From positions 1 to 18,783 of the forward strand of contig QFPW01000036.1 in NCBI GenBank assembly GCA_003241785.1: a DNA stretch of 18,783 nucleotides, read 5' to 3'. Positions 1 through 7,381 of this stretch are shown here, in pieces (within the stretch, counting starts at the first letter, position 1; every line of letters begins with the position of its first letter). A program made the position numbers and the translations under genes. Source of the DNA: Rhodovulum sulfidophilum. Its GTDB lineage: Bacteria; Pseudomonadota; Alphaproteobacteria; Rhodobacterales; Rhodobacteraceae. The notes below the pieces were generated by a model. That model was not told the DNA's origin. It made no database searches and saw only the letters and a program-made list of their open reading frames with translations.

Positions 1-845
1 ATCGTAGTAGCGGGCGTTGAGGAACTGGAGCTCGGGCCCGGCGTCGTAGCGCTCGCCGATGTAGCCGTGGCTCTCGCTGGGCGAGATCGGGTTCTCGACA
101 CCCGTCGCGTCCCGCGCCTCGCCGAAGGGCTGGTAGGTGGTCTCCTTGACCACGCCGCCACCACCCCCGGTGATCGCCTGGATCGAGGCGACCTGATCGC
201 GGCGCAGGACCGAGGTGGTGCCGCCCGTGACGCGGAACCACGGGGCGGGATAGAGGATCAGCGTCTCGCCGCCCGGGACCTTGAAGTTGCGCGCCTCGAT
301 CGGCCCGATCGTCAGCGTGGTCGCCCCGCCGGCGGTCGCCTTGAGCCGCGCCGTGTCATAGCCCGAGGTAAAGGTGACGCCCCCGGCGACCTTCTTCGTC
401 CGGCGGTCGAGCAGATCGTACTGGAAGGTGATGGCCTGACTTTTGGCATCGGTCTGCTCGAGCAGGTTGCGGGAGGCGTCGTACGCCATCGTCCAGGCGC
501 CGAGATCGGGATCCTTGCTCTGGGTCCGGTTGCCGAAGCTGTCGTAGGCGTAGGTCCAGACGCTGCCGCGCGGATCGCTGACCTTGGTCAGCCAGCCGAG
601 CGGATTGAGCCAGGTCGTGGTCGCGCGCGCCACGCCGCTGCCGCCCACGTCGGTCCCGGCGCGGTCGTAGTCGAGTGACCGGTACGGCCGGCCCCGCCCG
701 TCGAGCACCGTCAGCGTCTCGCCGCAGGGCGCGTTCTCCGCCGCCGGATAGCAGTCGGCGTCCTTCACCCGCACCGAGCAGAAGCGGATCGCCGCCCCGC
801 AGGCGAGGGGCGTGTTCTCGGTCGCGACATAGGCGCGGGTCGAGG
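1..845 (-). pseudogene. RHS repeat protein, C-terminal core fragment (partial)
   Basis: The minus strand is open without a stop from about 845 to the window edge and reads as an RHS/YD-repeat protein. I see YD-type repeats such as WTYAYDSFGNRT and ITFQYDLLDRR. They lead into the conserved RHS core end, with ETTYQPFGE, then SHGYIGERYD and finally LQFLNARYYD, after which a variable toxin tip normally starts outside the window. RHS proteins form a shell around a C-terminal toxin and are delivered in contact-dependent competition, often by type VI secretion. The 5' part is missing: at about 845 the frame runs into an IS66 tnpB fragment in another frame, so secretion and N-terminal domains are gone. 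I therefore call it a pseudogene, although the 3' part beyond the window could be intact. Plus-strand open frames over this stretch are shadows. Confidence 0.85.
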
Positions 846-949
846 CCAAGTTCGTTCTGCACCATCGCGGCGAGACCATCGTGTCCCTGCCGGAAATCCA
901 CCGGGCGCGTCGCGATCACGATCGCCATGCGCTGGCCAGGCACGATCAT
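836..949 (-). pseudogene. IS66 family TnpB (Orf2) N-terminal fragment
   Basis: Reading from an ATG at 949, the first 38 codons match the start of IS66 TnpB, with the hallmark stretch ATRPVDFRQGHDGL followed by AAMVQNELGLDP. In the family this corresponds to the RKGFDGL region of an approximately 115-residue accessory protein required for IS66 transposition. Homology stops at about 845, where the sequence becomes RHS core in a different frame, so roughly two thirds of TnpB and all of the DDE transposase TnpC are missing. The open frame continues to 356, but that part is an out-of-frame reading of RHS DNA. It lies directly downstream of the decayed tnpA of the same element. Confidence 0.8.
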
Positions 950-1441
950 GCCCGCCTGCTCCGCGGCCCAGACCCGATCTCCACCAGGCGCGCGGCCGGG
1001 GTCGCCTCCGGCGGGCGGATCGCGATGCCATCTACCGCGATCTAGATACCCTTTGGCTTCGGGATCGGAGCCGCCGGCGCGCTACGCGGCCCTTAGATCT
1101 CCAGCGGCACGAAACTCGGCGTCTCGGCTGATCCATCACCTTAGGCCGGGAGACCCAGACACCCCTGGCGCACGTGCCGGCGTCAGGTCGTCGGTTGGGA
1201 CGGGAGCAGCCGATGACGACGGGCGACGTCCACGACACGAGCACCAAGGGCAAAGCTCTCGAGAACAACCGCGCTTTGACCTCGTCCGGCCAGTCCCCCC
1301 TACGCCCGGCTTCCTCGAGCACCTCGAAACGCCCAGCAAACCCGTCTTTCATTCCACGCTCCGCCCCACCACGGGCATAAAATGCGCGGCTTCAAATCAG
1401 CGCGGAACTGACAGTGGCAAAAGGGAAGAACCATCGCTTAC
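845..1441 (-). mobile_element. IS66 family element remnant, one end retained
   Basis: On the minus strand the element begins at 1441 with GTAAGCG, the characteristic IS66 terminal sequence, followed by about 90 bp of leader, decayed tnpA and a tnpB start. It stops abruptly at about 845 at the RHS fragment. A full IS66 element is about 2.5 kb, so some 600 bp with one terminus remain. The junction with RHS is either the edge of a deletion or the product of recombination. Only one end is present, so no target duplication can be tested. Confidence 0.7.
955..1352 (-). pseudogene. IS66 family TnpA (Orf1), decayed
   Basis: From an ATG at 1352 the minus strand reads FAGRFEVLEEAGRRGDWPDEVKARL, written here only as landmarks: FEVLEEAGRR then WPDEVKARL, the N-terminal helix-turn-helix start of IS66 TnpA. 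A shift into the next frame continues with ESFALGARVVDVARRH and then RLLPSQPTT, followed by stop codons. Recognisable tail pieces follow (TPSFVPLEI and TPAARLVEI). At least one frameshift and three in-frame stops make it non-functional. TnpA is normally about 130 residues and acts with TnpB and TnpC. The order tnpA then tnpB on the minus strand matches an ordinary IS66 element truncated on its inner side. Confidence 0.75.
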
Positions 1442-1466
1442 GGAACACTTCGGGTGATGCGCAGTC

Positions 1467-1700
1467 ACGCGGTCGTCCGAGCAGATACCGCACTGAAGAC
1501 CGATTTACCCCGATCAGTTAGCGCGCCCGCTGCTCACTCATCTCGTAACCATGTTCGAGGTCGGCGACGGCGTCGCGCTTGGCGGCAGGCATTACCAAAT
1601 ACCCCATCTCTTCCGTGAACTTCGATCGCTTCATGTCCGGTCTTCTCCTTGGGCCGGGGTCCAGCATCAGATAGATGAGTTACGGGGGGTCACGGCAACC
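1467..1700 (-). mobile_element. IS3 family remnant with orfA/orfB deletion fusion
   Basis: An ATG at 1634 on the minus strand, preceded by AAGGAGA, starts MKRSKFTEE, the signature start of IS3-family (IS407-like) OrfA. After about ten residues it passes directly into PAAKRDAVADLEHGYEMSEQ and then GVNRSSVRYL, which is the N-terminus of the OrfB integrase-type transposase, with one in-frame TAA after SEQRAR. Nearly all of orfA and the catalytic part of orfB are gone. The stretch upstream to about 1700 resembles an IS leader. The outer limit is approximate because I could not identify a terminal inverted repeat with certainty. Confidence 0.65.
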
Positions 1701-1902
1701 ACCGGGTTTCGGGGAAATGGGGCCAGCTGCGCGACGAGGCAGGGCTGGCTTACGGGGAAGGCCGTCGCCGTGCGGGGAATGGATACCATAATCGCAACGC
1801 CCTTATACATACCGCGGCCGAGCCTGCCGGTTTTCGATGTCTGAGCTTGGCGCCACCGCTTCGACCTTTGTAAGACTGGAGAAGGACAGTGGGAGGCCGC
1901 AG
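1701..1902. promoter_or_regulatory. Upstream region of the FCD regulator gene
   Basis: No gene is supported here. GGATACC at 1781-1787 and TTATACATACC at 1803-1813 share the ATAC half-site seen upstream of other genes in the island, so this may hold an autoregulatory operator. The two copies are arranged as direct repeats and not as a palindrome, so the assignment is weak. An open frame ends here on the plus strand but has no recognisable protein. Confidence 0.3.
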
Positions 1903-2610
1903 GTGCCAGGAAAGCGCATAACCAACAGCACAGAAGATGCGGGGGTGGCGCCCCTTCCCGCGGACAAGGTCGGGGTCTCGCTATCCCGCGTCGCTTATGA
2001 CGCGGTCTTGCGCCAGATCCTGAACGGCACGCTGCGCGGCAATGACGTGGTGCAGGAGGGCAAGCTGGCGGCGGATCTGGGCCTGTCCCGCACCCCGATG
2101 CGGGAGGCCATCGGCAAGCTGGAAGGCGAAGGCTTTCTGGTTCGCAACGGGCGCACCCTGATGGTGCAGGAGCTGACGCTGGCCGATTACCTGGAGATCG
2201 TGCACATGCGGCGCTGCCTGGAGTCGGAAGCCATCGCCATCGCCATCGAGTCCGTCGGAAAACCCGATTTCACCGAGGATTTCCTGCGCGGCCTGCGCGA
2301 CGAGTTCGAGGCCCTGCCGCTGGACGCCGGGCAGGAGGCCTACTGGCACATCGACACCCGCCTTCATGGCGCGATCCTGCGCGCATCGCATAGCAAGCTG
2401 CTCTACAATTACGTCCTGTCGCTGCGCCAGCGCACCCTTCTGTTCGGCAGCGACCGCCAGCAGGCCCGGCTGGAGGTCGGGCGGAACGAACATCTGGCGA
2501 TCATCGACGCGCTGCTCGCCCGGGACAAGGAGGCCGCAGTCGCCGCGATGCGACGGCATCTGGACAATATTCGCGACGATGCATTGCGGAGCCTGTGGCA
2601 GTTCGGCTGA
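1903..2610 (+). CDS. GntR family transcriptional regulator, FCD (FadR/VanR-type) subfamily
   Basis: This is a 235-residue ligand-responsive DNA-binding repressor or activator. The N-terminal third carries the GntR winged helix, visible as ILNGTLRGNDVVQEGKLA followed by LGLSRTPMREAIGKLEGEG, the family recognition-helix pattern. The C-terminal two thirds is an FCD all-helical domain with the expected metal/ligand residues: D and H in HIDTRLHGAIL, H in NEHLAIID, and H in MRRHLDNI. I chose the GTG start at 1903 because GGGAGG lies six bases upstream; an in-frame ATG at 1837 has no ribosome-binding site and would only add a low-complexity leader. It converges on the SDR gene, with 18 bp between the stops. 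FCD regulators usually sense the acid substrate of an adjacent catabolic cluster, so it probably controls this island through the TTGTAT/ATACAA sites described below. Confidence 0.9.
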   Translation: MPGKRITNSTEDAGVAPLPADKVGVSLSRVAYDAVLRQILNGTLRGNDVVQEGKLAADLGLSRTPMREAIGKLEGEGFLVRNGRTLMVQELTLADYLEIVHMRRCLESEAIAIAIESVGKPDFTEDFLRGLRDEFEALPLDAGQEAYWHIDTRLHGAILRASHSKLLYNYVLSLRQRTLLFGSDRQQARLEVGRNEHLAIIDALLARDKEAAVAAMRRHLDNIRDDALRSLWQFG

Positions 2611-2628
2611 GCCGCCACAGGTCGGATC

Positions 2629-3408
2629 TCAGCCGATCGAGGTGATCTGGCCGCCGTCGACGCGCAGGAACGAACCGGTGATGAAGCCCGCCGGCCGGCC
2701 GGCCAGGAACGCCGCCGCCGCGCCGAATTCCTCGGGCGTGCCGTAGCGGCCGACCGGGATCCGCGCCCAGGATTCTGCCCGCACGGTCTCCAGGTTCTGC
2801 CCGGTGCGCAGGGCCGCCCCGCCGTCGATCCGCGCCACGCGGTCGGTATCAACGCGGCCCGGGATCAGGATATTGACGGTCACCCCGTCGATCCCGACCT
2901 CGCGCGCCAGCGTCTTGCTCCAGCCGGCCAGCGCCGGGCGGATAGCGTTCGAGACCGCCAGATTTGCGATCGGCTCGATCATCCCCGAGGAGCCGACGGT
3001 CATGATCCGGCCATAGCCCTGGGCGCGCATCTTCGGCAGCAGGCGCATGGCCAGGGTGACCGGGCCCATGAAGAGCTGCTGGAAGGCGGCGGCATAGGCA
3101 GCCATCTCCACCCCCGTCGCCGGACCCGCCGCCGGGCCGCCGCTGTTCAACACCAGGATGCCGACGCCGCCGAACCGCGCCTCGACACTGTCGGCCAGAG
3201 CGTTCACGCTGGCCAGATCGGCGGTGTCACAGGCCAGACCGATGCAATCCGGCCCGATCTTCGCCGCGGCCGCTTCGGCCTCGGCCAGATGGCGCGAGGT
3301 CAGGATGACGCGCACACCTTCCGCCGCCAGGGCGGCGCTGATCCCGCGCCCGATGCCTTTGCCGCCGCCCAGCACCAGGGCCGTCTGCCCGGAGATTCCA
3401 AGTTCCAT
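2629..3408 (-). CDS. SDR family oxidoreductase, atypical (lacks the catalytic Tyr/Lys)
   Basis: This is a 259-residue Rossmann-fold protein of the short-chain dehydrogenase/reductase superfamily, resembling FabG-like 3-oxoacyl reductases. Visible are the dinucleotide motif LVLGGGKGIGRG (12-22, GGG instead of TGx), an NSGGP in place of NNAG (88-92), the catalytic-type serines in VGSSGM (138-143), and the C-terminal ITGSFLRVDGGQ. The YxxxK pair expected about 13 residues after the serine is missing: positions 153 and 157 are Ser and Arg in NLAVSNAIRPAL. I recall a subgroup of BKR-like SDRs with this variation. It may therefore use different chemistry or have lost reductase activity. The ATG at 3408 is preferred because GAGG sits six bases upstream; the ATG at 3414 has GAGG directly against it. 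It starts 28 bp after the hydantoinase stop and is very likely cotranscribed with it. Confidence 0.88.
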   Translation of the reverse strand: MELGISGQTALVLGGGKGIGRGISAALAAEGVRVILTSRHLAEAEAAAAKIGPDCIGLACDTADLASVNALADSVEARFGGVGILVLNSGGPAAGPATGVEMAAYAAAFQQLFMGPVTLAMRLLPKMRAQGYGRIMTVGSSGMIEPIANLAVSNAIRPALAGWSKTLAREVGIDGVTVNILIPGRVDTDRVARIDGGAALRTGQNLETVRAESWARIPVGRYGTPEEFGAAAAFLAGRPAGFITGSFLRVDGGQITSIG

Positions 3409-3436
3409 TCTCATCCTCGATCGTTTGGGCGGTCCG

Positions 3437-4861
3437 TCAGACGGCCGCTTCGCGCCAAACCGCCGCGGCGCCGCCGCCGCGCGGCAGGAAACGCCCATGC
3501 CCGGGCCGCACCCGCAGCCGGTCCTCTTCCACGACAAGCTGGCCGCGCAGGTAGACCCGCTCCACCGCGCCGATCAGCTCGCGCCCCGGATAGCAGGTAT
3601 AGCCCGTGCCATCCCGCACCGTGTCATCCGACAGGACCGTGGTCCGGTCCGGGTTCCACAGCACAAGATCGGCATCCGCGCCGGGCGCGACGCGGCCCTT
3701 TTTCCGCAGATTGTAGATCCGCGCCGGAGCCTCCGCCCCCAGCTCCGCCACCTGCGACAGGGTCAGCCGCCCGCGCATCGCGGCGTCGAACAGCAGCGGC
3801 ATGCGGGCGCCCAGCCCGGGCATTCCGTTGGCCATCTGCTTGAACGTGGCCTCCGGACCGGCCGCCAGCTTGCCCGAGGCATCATGGCGGAAAGGGGCGT
3901 GGTCGGAAGACACCAGATCCAGTTCGCCCGCCCGCAGCGCCTGCCACAGCGCCGCCTGGTCGGCCTCGGTCCTCAGCGGCGGCGAGCACATCCATTTCGC
4001 GCCCTCGACCCCCGGCTTGTCCATCACCGCGTCGGTGAGAAACAGGTAATGCGGGCAGGTCTCGGCCCAGAGCGTCGCCCCGCGCGCCCGCGCATCGCGG
4101 ATCAGGGCCAACGGCTCGGCGGTGGAGACGTGGAAGATCATCACCGGGTGGCGCACCAGCTCGGCCAAGGCGATCAGGCGGCCGATCGCTTCGTATTCCG
4201 CCAGACGGGGATGGGCCTCGGCCTGATGACGGGGGGCGGTCTTGCCCTCGGCCAGAAGGCGCGCGGTGGCCCAATGAATCATGTCGTGGTTCTCGGCATG
4301 AACGCAGACCATCGCGCCTTCGGCCCGCGCGACCTGCAGCAGCTTCAGGATCCCGGCGTCATCGACGATCAGCGGATCATAGGTCATGAACACCTTGATC
4401 GAGCCATGGCCGCCGCGGATCAGCGCGGGCAGATCTTGCTGCACCGTCTTCGGCGAGGGATCGGTGACGATCATGTGGAAGGCATAGTCGACCAGCGCGC
4501 CCCGGCCGGCGCGCAGGTGGTAATCCTCGACCACCTTGGCCAGATCCATGCCGCGATGCTGGGCGGCGAAGGGGATGATGGTCGTGGTGCCGCCGAAGGC
4601 CGCCGCCCTCGTGGCGCTTTCCCAGGTGTCGGCATTCATGATGCCGGCGGCGGTCATCTGTTCCACATGGCAGTGCGGGTCGACCCCGCCCGGCATGACG
4701 TAGCGCCCTTCGGCGGCGCGCTCGATGCGTCCCGCGGGCAGGTTCATCCCGATGGCCGCGATCCTTCCGTCGCGCACCGCGACATCGGCCGTCACGATGC
4801 CGGAGGCCGTGACCACCCGCCCGCCGCGCAGCAACAGATCATAGGTTTCGTGCTCAGCCAT
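3437..4861 (-). CDS. D-hydantoinase/dihydropyrimidinase-family amidohydrolase
   Basis: This 474-residue zinc amidohydrolase is of the cyclic-amidase (hydantoinase) family, which opens cyclic ureides or imides by hydrolysis in the cytoplasm. All binuclear metal ligands are present: H63 and H65 in DPHCHVEQ, the Lys to be carboxylated K156 in GSIKVFMTYD, H188 in VHAENHD, H244 in FHVSTAE and D320 in SSDHAPF. Tyr161, the usual substrate-orienting residue, is also kept. The C-terminus has the composite-domain pattern GADADLVLWNPD. The ATG at 4861 is preceded by GAGG at five-base spacing; upstream ATGs at 4882 and 4906 lack a ribosome-binding site. Length and motifs fit an active enzyme. No N-carbamoyl-amino-acid amidohydrolase or hydantoin racemase is nearby, so the substrate may not be a simple 5-substituted hydantoin. 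A palindrome at 4944-4958 suggests its own regulated promoter. Confidence 0.93.
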   Translation of the reverse strand: MAEHETYDLLLRGGRVVTASGIVTADVAVRDGRIAAIGMNLPAGRIERAAEGRYVMPGGVDPHCHVEQMTAAGIMNADTWESATRAAAFGGTTTIIPFAAQHRGMDLAKVVEDYHLRAGRGALVDYAFHMIVTDPSPKTVQQDLPALIRGGHGSIKVFMTYDPLIVDDAGILKLLQVARAEGAMVCVHAENHDMIHWATARLLAEGKTAPRHQAEAHPRLAEYEAIGRLIALAELVRHPVMIFHVSTAEPLALIRDARARGATLWAETCPHYLFLTDAVMDKPGVEGAKWMCSPPLRTEADQAALWQALRAGELDLVSSDHAPFRHDASGKLAAGPEATFKQMANGMPGLGARMPLLFDAAMRGRLTLSQVAELGAEAPARIYNLRKKGRVAPGADADLVLWNPDRTTVLSDDTVRDGTGYTCYPGRELIGAVERVYLRGQLVVEEDRLRVRPGHGRFLPRGGGAAAVWREAAV

Positions 4862-4943
4862 GCCTGCCTCGGTCCGGTCCATCGGGAATACCTTTGTCGG
4901 GGCCAAGCTTCGCCCGAGGTGATTCCGATTGCAATACGATACG

Positions 4944-4958
4944 TATACAAGTTGTATA
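4944..4958. promoter_or_regulatory. Candidate FCD-regulator operator upstream of the hydantoinase gene
   Basis: A perfect 15-base inverted repeat, TATACAA-G-TTGTATA, lies about 83 bp upstream of the hydantoinase start codon, within an AT-rich patch that is unusual in this GC-rich DNA. A further ATACGTAT palindrome touches its left side. FadR/VanR-type regulators typically bind short palindromes with such TNGTATAC-like half-sites. Similar half-sites occur in two other intergenic regions of the island. The role is inferred from sequence only. Confidence 0.6.
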
Positions 4959-5017
4959 GTAAAATTCGAGAGCAGCGGCGGTCTGTCGGTCCGAGGGGGG
5001 CGCGGACCTTCGCCGAT

Positions 5018-5046
5018 GAAAAAGGGCGCCCCGGCGGGCGCCCTTT
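5018..5046 (-). terminator. Rho-independent terminator of the DapA-family gene
   Basis: An 11-bp perfect stem (AAAGGGCGCCC / GGGCGCCCTTT, 5021-5031 and 5036-5046) with a 4-base loop is followed, on the minus strand, by a run of five T. It lies 19 bp after the stop codon of the DapA-family gene. It separates that gene from the hydantoinase gene, which therefore needs its own promoter. Confidence 0.85.
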
Positions 5047-5064
5047 GCGGATCCTGTGGTGGCG

Positions 5065-5991
5065 TCAGAGCGCCGCGCGCTTGTCGGTGCGGGCGATGCG
5101 GGTCAGCATGTAGTCGATCTCTTCCAGCGCGCGGGCCGAAAGGGTGCTGCCCGGCCTGCGCTGCGCGTCATGGGCGATGGCGCCGCGCCGGGCGAGGACG
5201 TATTTGCGCACCGCCAGGCCAACGCCCGGCTGCTGTTCATAGCGGATCAGCGGCAGATGGGCGTCGAACAGGTCATGCGCGGCATCGCGCGCCCCGGCCC
5301 GCTGCAGGTTGAACAACTCGACCAGCATGTCGGGGAAGCCGTAGCCGGTCATGATCCCGTCCGAGCCGCGTTCGCCCTCGAAATCCAGGAACAACCCGCC
5401 ATTCGCCGTCAGCATCGAGACGCGGCGCATCTTCCCCTCGTCCCGCAGGGCGCGCAGCTTCGACAGCTTCTCCAGCCCTGGCCAGTCCTCGGCCTTCAGC
5501 ATCACGCAGGAGGGAAGGTCCTCGATGATCCGGCTGATCAGCGGCACCGACATCTGCACCCGCAGGGTCAGCGGATAGTCCTGCAAAGCCCAGGGAATGT
5601 CGCCGCCGATGGCTTCGACGCACTGGTGGAAATACCCCAGGATCTGCTCGTCGGTCCGCAGCGTGGGGGTGGGCGCGATCATCACGCCCGCCGCCCCGGC
5701 CTCCATCGCCTGCCGCGCCAGCAGGCCCATGCCGGTCAGGTTCGGGCTGGAGACGCCCACCACGACCGGCACCCGCGACCGTGCGATCACCTGTCGCGCG
5801 ATGGCCAGGCTTTCCGGACCGGTCAGCTTGTTCGCTTCGCCCATGATCCCGAGGATGGTCACGCCGGTGGCCCCGGCGTCCTGATAGAAATCGGTCAGCC
5901 GGTCCAGCGACACCGCGTCGATGCTGCCATCGGGCAGGAAGGGCGTCGCGGCGATCGGATAGACGCCGGTGGTTTCGGCATTGAATGTCAT
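5065..5991 (-). CDS. Dihydrodipicolinate synthase (DapA)-family aldolase/lyase
   Basis: This 308-residue class I aldolase-type TIM barrel belongs to the DHDPS/N-acetylneuraminate lyase superfamily, whose members form a Schiff base with a 2-oxo acid (usually pyruvate) and make or break a C-C bond, or dehydrate sugar acids. I see the GIMGEANKLT loop (48-57, variant of G-x-x-GE), Tyr139 in LQDYP and the Schiff-base Lys166 in CVMLKAED. Both catalytic residues are present. Its place in a catabolic cluster with a transporter argues for a degradative aldolase or dehydratase and not lysine synthesis. The ATG at 5991 has GAGAG five bases upstream; the in-frame GTG at 6003 lacks such a site. It is transcribed away from tctC across a shared 381-bp intergenic region, and an intrinsic terminator follows. 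The substrate cannot be read from the sequence. Confidence 0.9.
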   Translation of the reverse strand: MTFNAETTGVYPIAATPFLPDGSIDAVSLDRLTDFYQDAGATGVTILGIMGEANKLTGPESLAIARQVIARSRVPVVVGVSSPNLTGMGLLARQAMEAGAAGVMIAPTPTLRTDEQILGYFHQCVEAIGGDIPWALQDYPLTLRVQMSVPLISRIIEDLPSCVMLKAEDWPGLEKLSKLRALRDEGKMRRVSMLTANGGLFLDFEGERGSDGIMTGYGFPDMLVELFNLQRAGARDAAHDLFDAHLPLIRYEQQPGVGLAVRKYVLARRGAIAHDAQRRPGSTLSARALEEIDYMLTRIARTDKRAAL

Positions 5992-6120
5992 CGAAGCTCT
6001 CACAGTGTCGGGGTCGCGCGAGCCCGCTCCGCCCGGTCCGGGGGCGGCGCAGGATGCCCCGCGACTGGGTCAGCACGATGACAGATGCCGGAGGGAATGG
6101 GAATATCGTGGCGCACCGTT

Positions 6121-6139
6121 TGTATAACGAACGGATACA
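6121..6139. promoter_or_regulatory. Candidate FCD-regulator operator, dapA-like/tctC intergenic region
   Basis: TGTAT (6121-6125) and ATACA (6135-6139) form an inverted repeat with a 9-base spacer, about 130 bp upstream of the DapA-family start. The half-sites match those at 4944-4958 and 12391-12416. The spacing differs from the other sites, so a common regulator is only inferred. Confidence 0.45.
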
Positions 6140-6219
6140 GAGTCGGGTCTCCAGCGTTGACCTGATGGCGCCCAGGCAGCGAATCGGGCCTCTGACCCAT
6201 TGGCGTCCTGCATACGGAT

Positions 6220-6245
6220 TGAGCAAAGTGAAAAATTTTTGCTCA
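6220..6245. repeat. Inverted repeat upstream of tctC
   Basis: TGAGCAAA (6220-6227) is the exact reverse complement of TTTGCTCA (6238-6245), with a palindromic AAAAATTTTT (6231-6240) partly inside. It could be a second operator, or a leader hairpin if transcription starts upstream of it. It differs in sequence from the TTGTAT-type sites. Confidence 0.5.
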
Positions 6246-6372
6246 GGAAGCCTGCGGGAGAACAGTTTGCGCCATGAGGGAATAATATAAGAATAACCCC
6301 CGTATCCCATTCGGACACATCATACGCTATCAGATCCCTGGAAGAGTTCCGGACCGACAGGAGATGCGCGCC

Positions 6373-7365
6373 ATGAAGCTCGCTGGTTACATTCGCAAGG
6401 CCGTGTGGGGCGTCACCGCCTCGCTGATGACGATGGCGGGCACGCAGGTGCTGGCCGAAACCGATTACCCGACCCGTCCGGTGACGATCCTTGTCGGCGC
6501 GGGCCCCGGCGGCGGCAATGACCTGGCCGCGCGGCTGATCGCCGACCACCTGTCCAAGACGCTGGGCCAGGCCTTCGTGGTTGAAAACCGCCCCGGCGCC
6601 TCGGGTGCCCGCGCGGCGGAATACATGATGACCCAGCCGGCCGATGGCTACACGCTGCTCCTCGGCAACACCGCCACGCAGATCTACAACGCGATGCTGC
6701 TGGCCGACACCACCTTCGATCCCGACCGCGACAGCGCGCTGGCGGGGATGTTCGGCAAAAGCAGCAACGTGCTGGTGGTGAACCCGGATCTGCCGGTGAA
6801 TTCGGTCGCCGAGCTGATAGCGCTGGCCAAGGAGAAGCCGGGTGAGCTGAACTACGGTTCGGCCGGCGTCGGCGGCTCGATCCACCTGGCGGGCGCGTAT
6901 TTCACCCAGCTGGCCGAGATCGACGCGGTGCATGTGCCCTTCAAGTCGGGCGCCGAGATGATGACCGACATCATCGCGGGCAATACCGATTTCGCCATCG
7001 ACAACCTGGCGACCTCGTTCACCGCCATCTCGAACGGCGACCTGAAGGCCCTGGCCGTAACCAGCGCGACCCGCTGGGAATCCCTGCCCGACGTGCCCAC
7101 CATGGCGGAAGCCGGCTATCCGCAGCTGGACCTGACCTCGTTCTACAGCCTGGTTGCGGCCAAGGACACCGATCCGGAGATCCTCGCCAAGCTGAACACC
7201 GCCATCGCGGCCTATGTCGCCAGCCCCGAAGGCGTCGAGCAGCTGGGCCGCATCGGAGCGGTGCCCTTCGATCTGCCCCCGGCCGACTATGCCGGTTTCA
7301 TCACCGCCCAGGCCGAGATCTGGCGCGCGATGATCGTAGCCGGCGGCACCACTCCGCTGAAGTAA
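6373..7365 (+). CDS. tctC: TTT transporter substrate-binding protein (Bug/TctC family)
   Basis: This 330-residue periplasmic binding protein belongs to a tripartite tricarboxylate transporter and captures a carboxylate for the TctAB membrane pump. A signal peptide is clear: basic KLAGYIRK, a hydrophobic segment, then the small-residue cleavage region TQVLA before ETDYPTRP. The mature start DYPTRPVTILVGAGPGGGND is typical of Bug proteins, written here across two motifs: YPTRPVTI and VGAGPGGGNDLAAR. Later VENRPGASG and the PTMAEAGYP region also fit. The ATG at 6373 is chosen because AGGAG lies nine bases upstream; an ATG at 6364 directly abuts that site. It is the first gene of tctC-tctB-tctA and is followed by a terminator-like hairpin, consistent with a higher level of binding protein than membrane subunits. 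Bug ligands are diverse acids and cannot be deduced here. Confidence 0.93.
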   Translation: MKLAGYIRKAVWGVTASLMTMAGTQVLAETDYPTRPVTILVGAGPGGGNDLAARLIADHLSKTLGQAFVVENRPGASGARAAEYMMTQPADGYTLLLGNTATQIYNAMLLADTTFDPDRDSALAGMFGKSSNVLVVNPDLPVNSVAELIALAKEKPGELNYGSAGVGGSIHLAGAYFTQLAEIDAVHVPFKSGAEMMTDIIAGNTDFAIDNLATSFTAISNGDLKALAVTSATRWESLPDVPTMAEAGYPQLDLTSFYSLVAAKDTDPEILAKLNTAIAAYVASPEGVEQLGRIGAVPFDLPPADYAGFITAQAEIWRAMIVAGGTTPLK

Positions 7366-7381
7366 GCCCGCGAGGCTTCCG

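Larger units (their letters stand above)
5992..6372. promoter_or_regulatory. Divergent regulatory region between the DapA-family gene and tctC
   Basis: This stretch of 381 bp contains no supported gene. It holds an inverted repeat TGTAT-N9-ATACA at 6121-6139, related to the other candidate operators of the island, and a separate stem TGAGCAAA/TTTGCTCA at 6220-6245 around an AAAAATTTTT core. An AT-rich AATAATATAA at 6281-6290 could be a -10 element for tctC, but I find no well-spaced -35. Both flanking genes point away from the region. Confidence 0.6.

Noticed and set aside
67..678. Plus-strand 203-codon open frame over the RHS fragment
   Set aside because: It is rich in Arg, Gly and Ala with no motif, whereas the minus strand of the same DNA gives clear RHS repeats and the RHS core end.
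3158..5113. Plus-strand 651-codon open frame
   Set aside because: It covers the reverse strand of the SDR and hydantoinase genes, has no family motif, and is a GC-rich shadow.
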